A DNA stretch of 7,258 bases from an uncultured Succinivibrio sp. (lineage in GTDB: Bacteria > Pseudomonadota > Gammaproteobacteria > Enterobacterales > Succinivibrionaceae): positions 1-7,258 of the forward strand of contig CAAECI010000096.1 in NCBI GenBank assembly GCA_900754255.1. Direction: 5' to 3'. Of the stretch, positions 5,790 to 7,258 are shown piece after piece. The position numbers and the translations under genes were made by a program. Position 1 is the stretch's first letter. Every line of letters begins with the position of its first letter. The notes below the pieces were generated by a model. That model saw nothing but the letters and a program-made list of their open reading frames with translations. It did no database searches and was not told the origin of the DNA.

Positions 5790-7125
5790 ATGGCAAAACG
5801 AAAAACCGTCCAGGAAATAAAGAAGGGAGTGCTGCAGCTGATCACGGATGCAAGAACCGGATCACTTAAGCAGAAGACCGTCCAATATAATTGCGGCGAT
5901 GCTCTTATAGTGGCCGTCAACAACGGATCCGGTCTTGCAAAATGGTATGCCCGCGTAGGCGGCAAGACCATCCTGCTCGGAGATTACAACAAAATGGAGT
6001 ATAAAACCGCCTCGGCGAATGTAGTCAAGCTTAAGGAGTAGCTCCAAAGTCACAGAACGAAGACGTCAGCCTGTCCTACGGTATTGCAATACTTCGACAT
6101 CTATCTTAATCATTGGATCGCTACCCATAAAATAGGATCCAACCGTCAGAGCAATTTAAAAACCCTGATGAAGACCACGCTTTACCCGCTGCATAAATTC
6201 AAGCTTTCCGAGTTAACCAGAAAAATGGTGATCGATAAGATCCGATTTATCACGCAAACGCCGAACAACAAACACAACGCCGTGGCTCTGCTCAATCAGA
6301 TGTTGCGTCATGCCTATAACAACGGGATCATAGAGAAGAACCACATAGCAGATCTGTTACAGAATCGAGACAGTCCGTTCCCGCTGGAGAAGGCCACCCA
6401 CCATGCGGCGGTACACCCCGATGAATTTATAGAAAAGATAGTCACGCCGCTTGCCGAGACCAACGAGCTCTACCGCGCCGTCTATCTCATGTGCTTTCTC
6501 ACCGGCTTTCGTTTCGGCGGGTTCCGACTCATGCGTTGGTCTTGGATAGATAAAAAGAGCAAGACTATCAATATTCCATCCGAAGCCCAAGGATCTAATA
6601 ACACCAAGCACACACTGGTGAAGCTGCTTACCGAACCTATCATGGAATTGCTGCAATACCTGCACGGCGTCAACTCCATAGGATCTGATTTCGTATTTCA
6701 ATCACCAACCAAATATGAGCCTGCAGCCATAGGTGACAACACCATACGTGAGCCCTGGCGACAGTTGTCCTTATACAGTTAAATCAGACGTCTCGCATTT
6801 CCACGGAGTGAGAACCACCATACGCACTTGGATCAAGGAGCAAACCAAGGTTGATCCTGAGACCGGCTATACAACTCCTATTTTCTCCTTCGAGGCGGCC
6901 GAAGGTGCGTTAACCCACGATACTCGCGATACACTCGAAAAAAACTACGACATCAGCCGACGCATCGAACCGGTACGAACCGTACTTGCCGCTTGGAACG
7001 AGTGGTTGGTAGAACGCCTGCCCAAGCCCTTCCTGGAACTCTTAAAACAAGGCAGAGAAACCCCGTTTGACTGGAACGAGCCGATTAAGGGCATAAGAAA
7101 GAAGGTAAATCATGAGCATGGCTAA
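5790..7125 (+). pseudogene. Decayed P4-type tyrosine integrase (amber codon plus frameshift)
   Basis: Site-specific recombinases of this family insert and excise islands and prophages at tRNA genes. An N-terminal arm-binding domain (5790-6041, containing WYARVGGKTILLGDYNK) ends in an in-frame TAG at 6039-6041. The same frame then continues through the linker and core-binding domain (LQYFDIYLNHWIATHK onward) and catalytic box I (TGFRFGGFRLMRW, Arg codon 6510-6512) to a stop at 6780-6782. The rest lies one base further on: FHGVRTTIRTW (His 6802-6804, Arg 6811-6813), THDT (His 6916-6918) and EKNYD (Tyr 6946-6948), then AAWNEWL near the end. The shift falls at about 6768-6780. Rejoined, about 445 residues match a full-length integrase. 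The usual box I GE reads GG, the HxVPL segment reads HTLVKL, and the usual catalytic lysine position is not clearly a Lys, all consistent with drift. The ATG follows GGAG at 9 nt. Confidence 0.88.
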
Positions 7126-7189
7126 AAGCGCCGTAATTTGGGGGGATGTGAAAAACAAATTGTTTAAGATGTCCGAAGAATTCGCCTAA
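7112..7189 (+). CDS. Small ORF of 25 codons overlapping the integrase end, unknown function
   Basis: ATG 7112 sits 6 nt after GAAGG (7101-7105), a good ribosome binding site, and overlaps the last 14 bases of the integrase frame in another frame. The product starts MSMAKSAVIWGDVKNKLFK and ends at TAA 7187-7189. I do not recognise it. The W-x-D-V-K-x-K-L pattern loosely recalls the start of small XRE-type antitoxin or regulator proteins, so it may be the beginning of a truncated regulator. The frame resumes after the stop for 12 more codons and stops again at 7226-7228. It may also be chance. An ATG at 7118 is an alternative start. Confidence 0.35.
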   Translation: MSMAKSAVIWGDVKNKLFKMSEEFA

Positions 7190-7191
7190 CA

Positions 7192-7225
7192 TCGGTATAG
7201 CGATCCCAAACAACCTCGGTATAGC
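7192..7225. repeat. Direct repeat TCGGTATAGC, two copies
   Basis: Identical 10-mers at 7192-7201 and 7216-7225 are spaced 24 bp start to start, just after the small ORF. Such pairs can be protein-binding sites, for example for an excisionase or repressor. With only two short copies this is descriptive. Confidence 0.45.
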
Positions 7226-7258
7226 TAAACATATAAAATCAACATTTTTGTATGTTTA
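7226..7258. repeat. Inverted repeat TAAACATA / TATGTTTA at the window edge
   Basis: Perfect 8-bp arms at 7226-7233 and 7251-7258 enclose a 17-nt AT-rich loop containing a T run. The right arm reaches the last base, so the repeat may extend further. It could be an operator or promoter-proximal palindrome for whatever follows; it lacks a visible T tract after the stem. Confidence 0.4.

Noticed and set aside
6084..6782. Integrase middle fragment as an independent gene starting at TTG 6084
   Set aside because: It continues in the same frame from the arm-binding domain after the amber codon, with no ribosome binding site of its own.
5395..7258. Second copy of the tRNA-Ser 3' end (attR)
   Set aside because: No segment matches the T arm and acceptor end beyond a chance ATCCGC near 5726.
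1..7258. CRISPR array or complete insertion sequence
   Set aside because: No regularly spaced repeats and no transposase frame with terminal inverted repeats.

Overview
The window carries the conserved gammaproteobacterial cluster recA-recX-alaS-csrA-tRNA-Ser(GCU), followed by a decayed tyrosine integrase at the 3' end of the tRNA gene. This gene order matches enterobacteria and relatives. AlaS resembles the E. coli enzyme throughout, with its editing-site residues at equivalent positions. The AT-rich spacers, long RecA and drifted CsrA suggest a lineage away from the Enterobacteriaceae. A Succinivibrionaceae/Aeromonadales-type gut anaerobe is a guess, not something the sequence proves.

Layout. 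Bases 1-620 hold no convincing gene: several modest hairpins, a probable recA -10 box at 493-498 and an AT-rich leader. recA (621-1877) encodes 418 residues. Compared with E. coli RecA it has a lysine-rich N-terminal extension of about 26 residues, a 16-residue lysine-rich insertion in the core and a longer acidic C-terminal tail. recX (1877-2347) starts on the last base of the recA stop codon. A 65-bp spacer with a -10-like box leads to full-length alaS (2413-5040). csrA (5043-5258) follows after 2 bp and tRNA-Ser after another 9 bp. A good sigma70-type promoter for the tRNA lies inside the csrA 3' end, and a strong intrinsic terminator ends the unit at about 5394.

From 5395 onward the DNA is accessory. 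A 395-bp gene-free stretch holds an inverted repeat, a compound stem-loop and short direct repeats. It precedes a P4-type tyrosine recombinase reading frame (5790-7125) that is broken by an in-frame amber codon at 6039-6041 and a frameshift near 6768-6780. A 25-codon ORF overlaps its end, and the window closes with a pair of direct repeats and an inverted repeat. This looks like the tRNA-proximal end of an integrated element whose integrase has died; its cargo and far attachment site lie beyond the window.

Functionally, RecA (recombination and SOS), its modulator RecX, alanyl-tRNA synthetase, the RNA-binding regulator CsrA and a serine tRNA are housekeeping genes. No complete undescribed system is visible. 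The points most worth a second look are the altered RecA architecture, the absence of a standard LexA box upstream of recA, the tRNA promoter embedded in csrA, the CsrA Gln6 substitution, and the repeats around the integrase.
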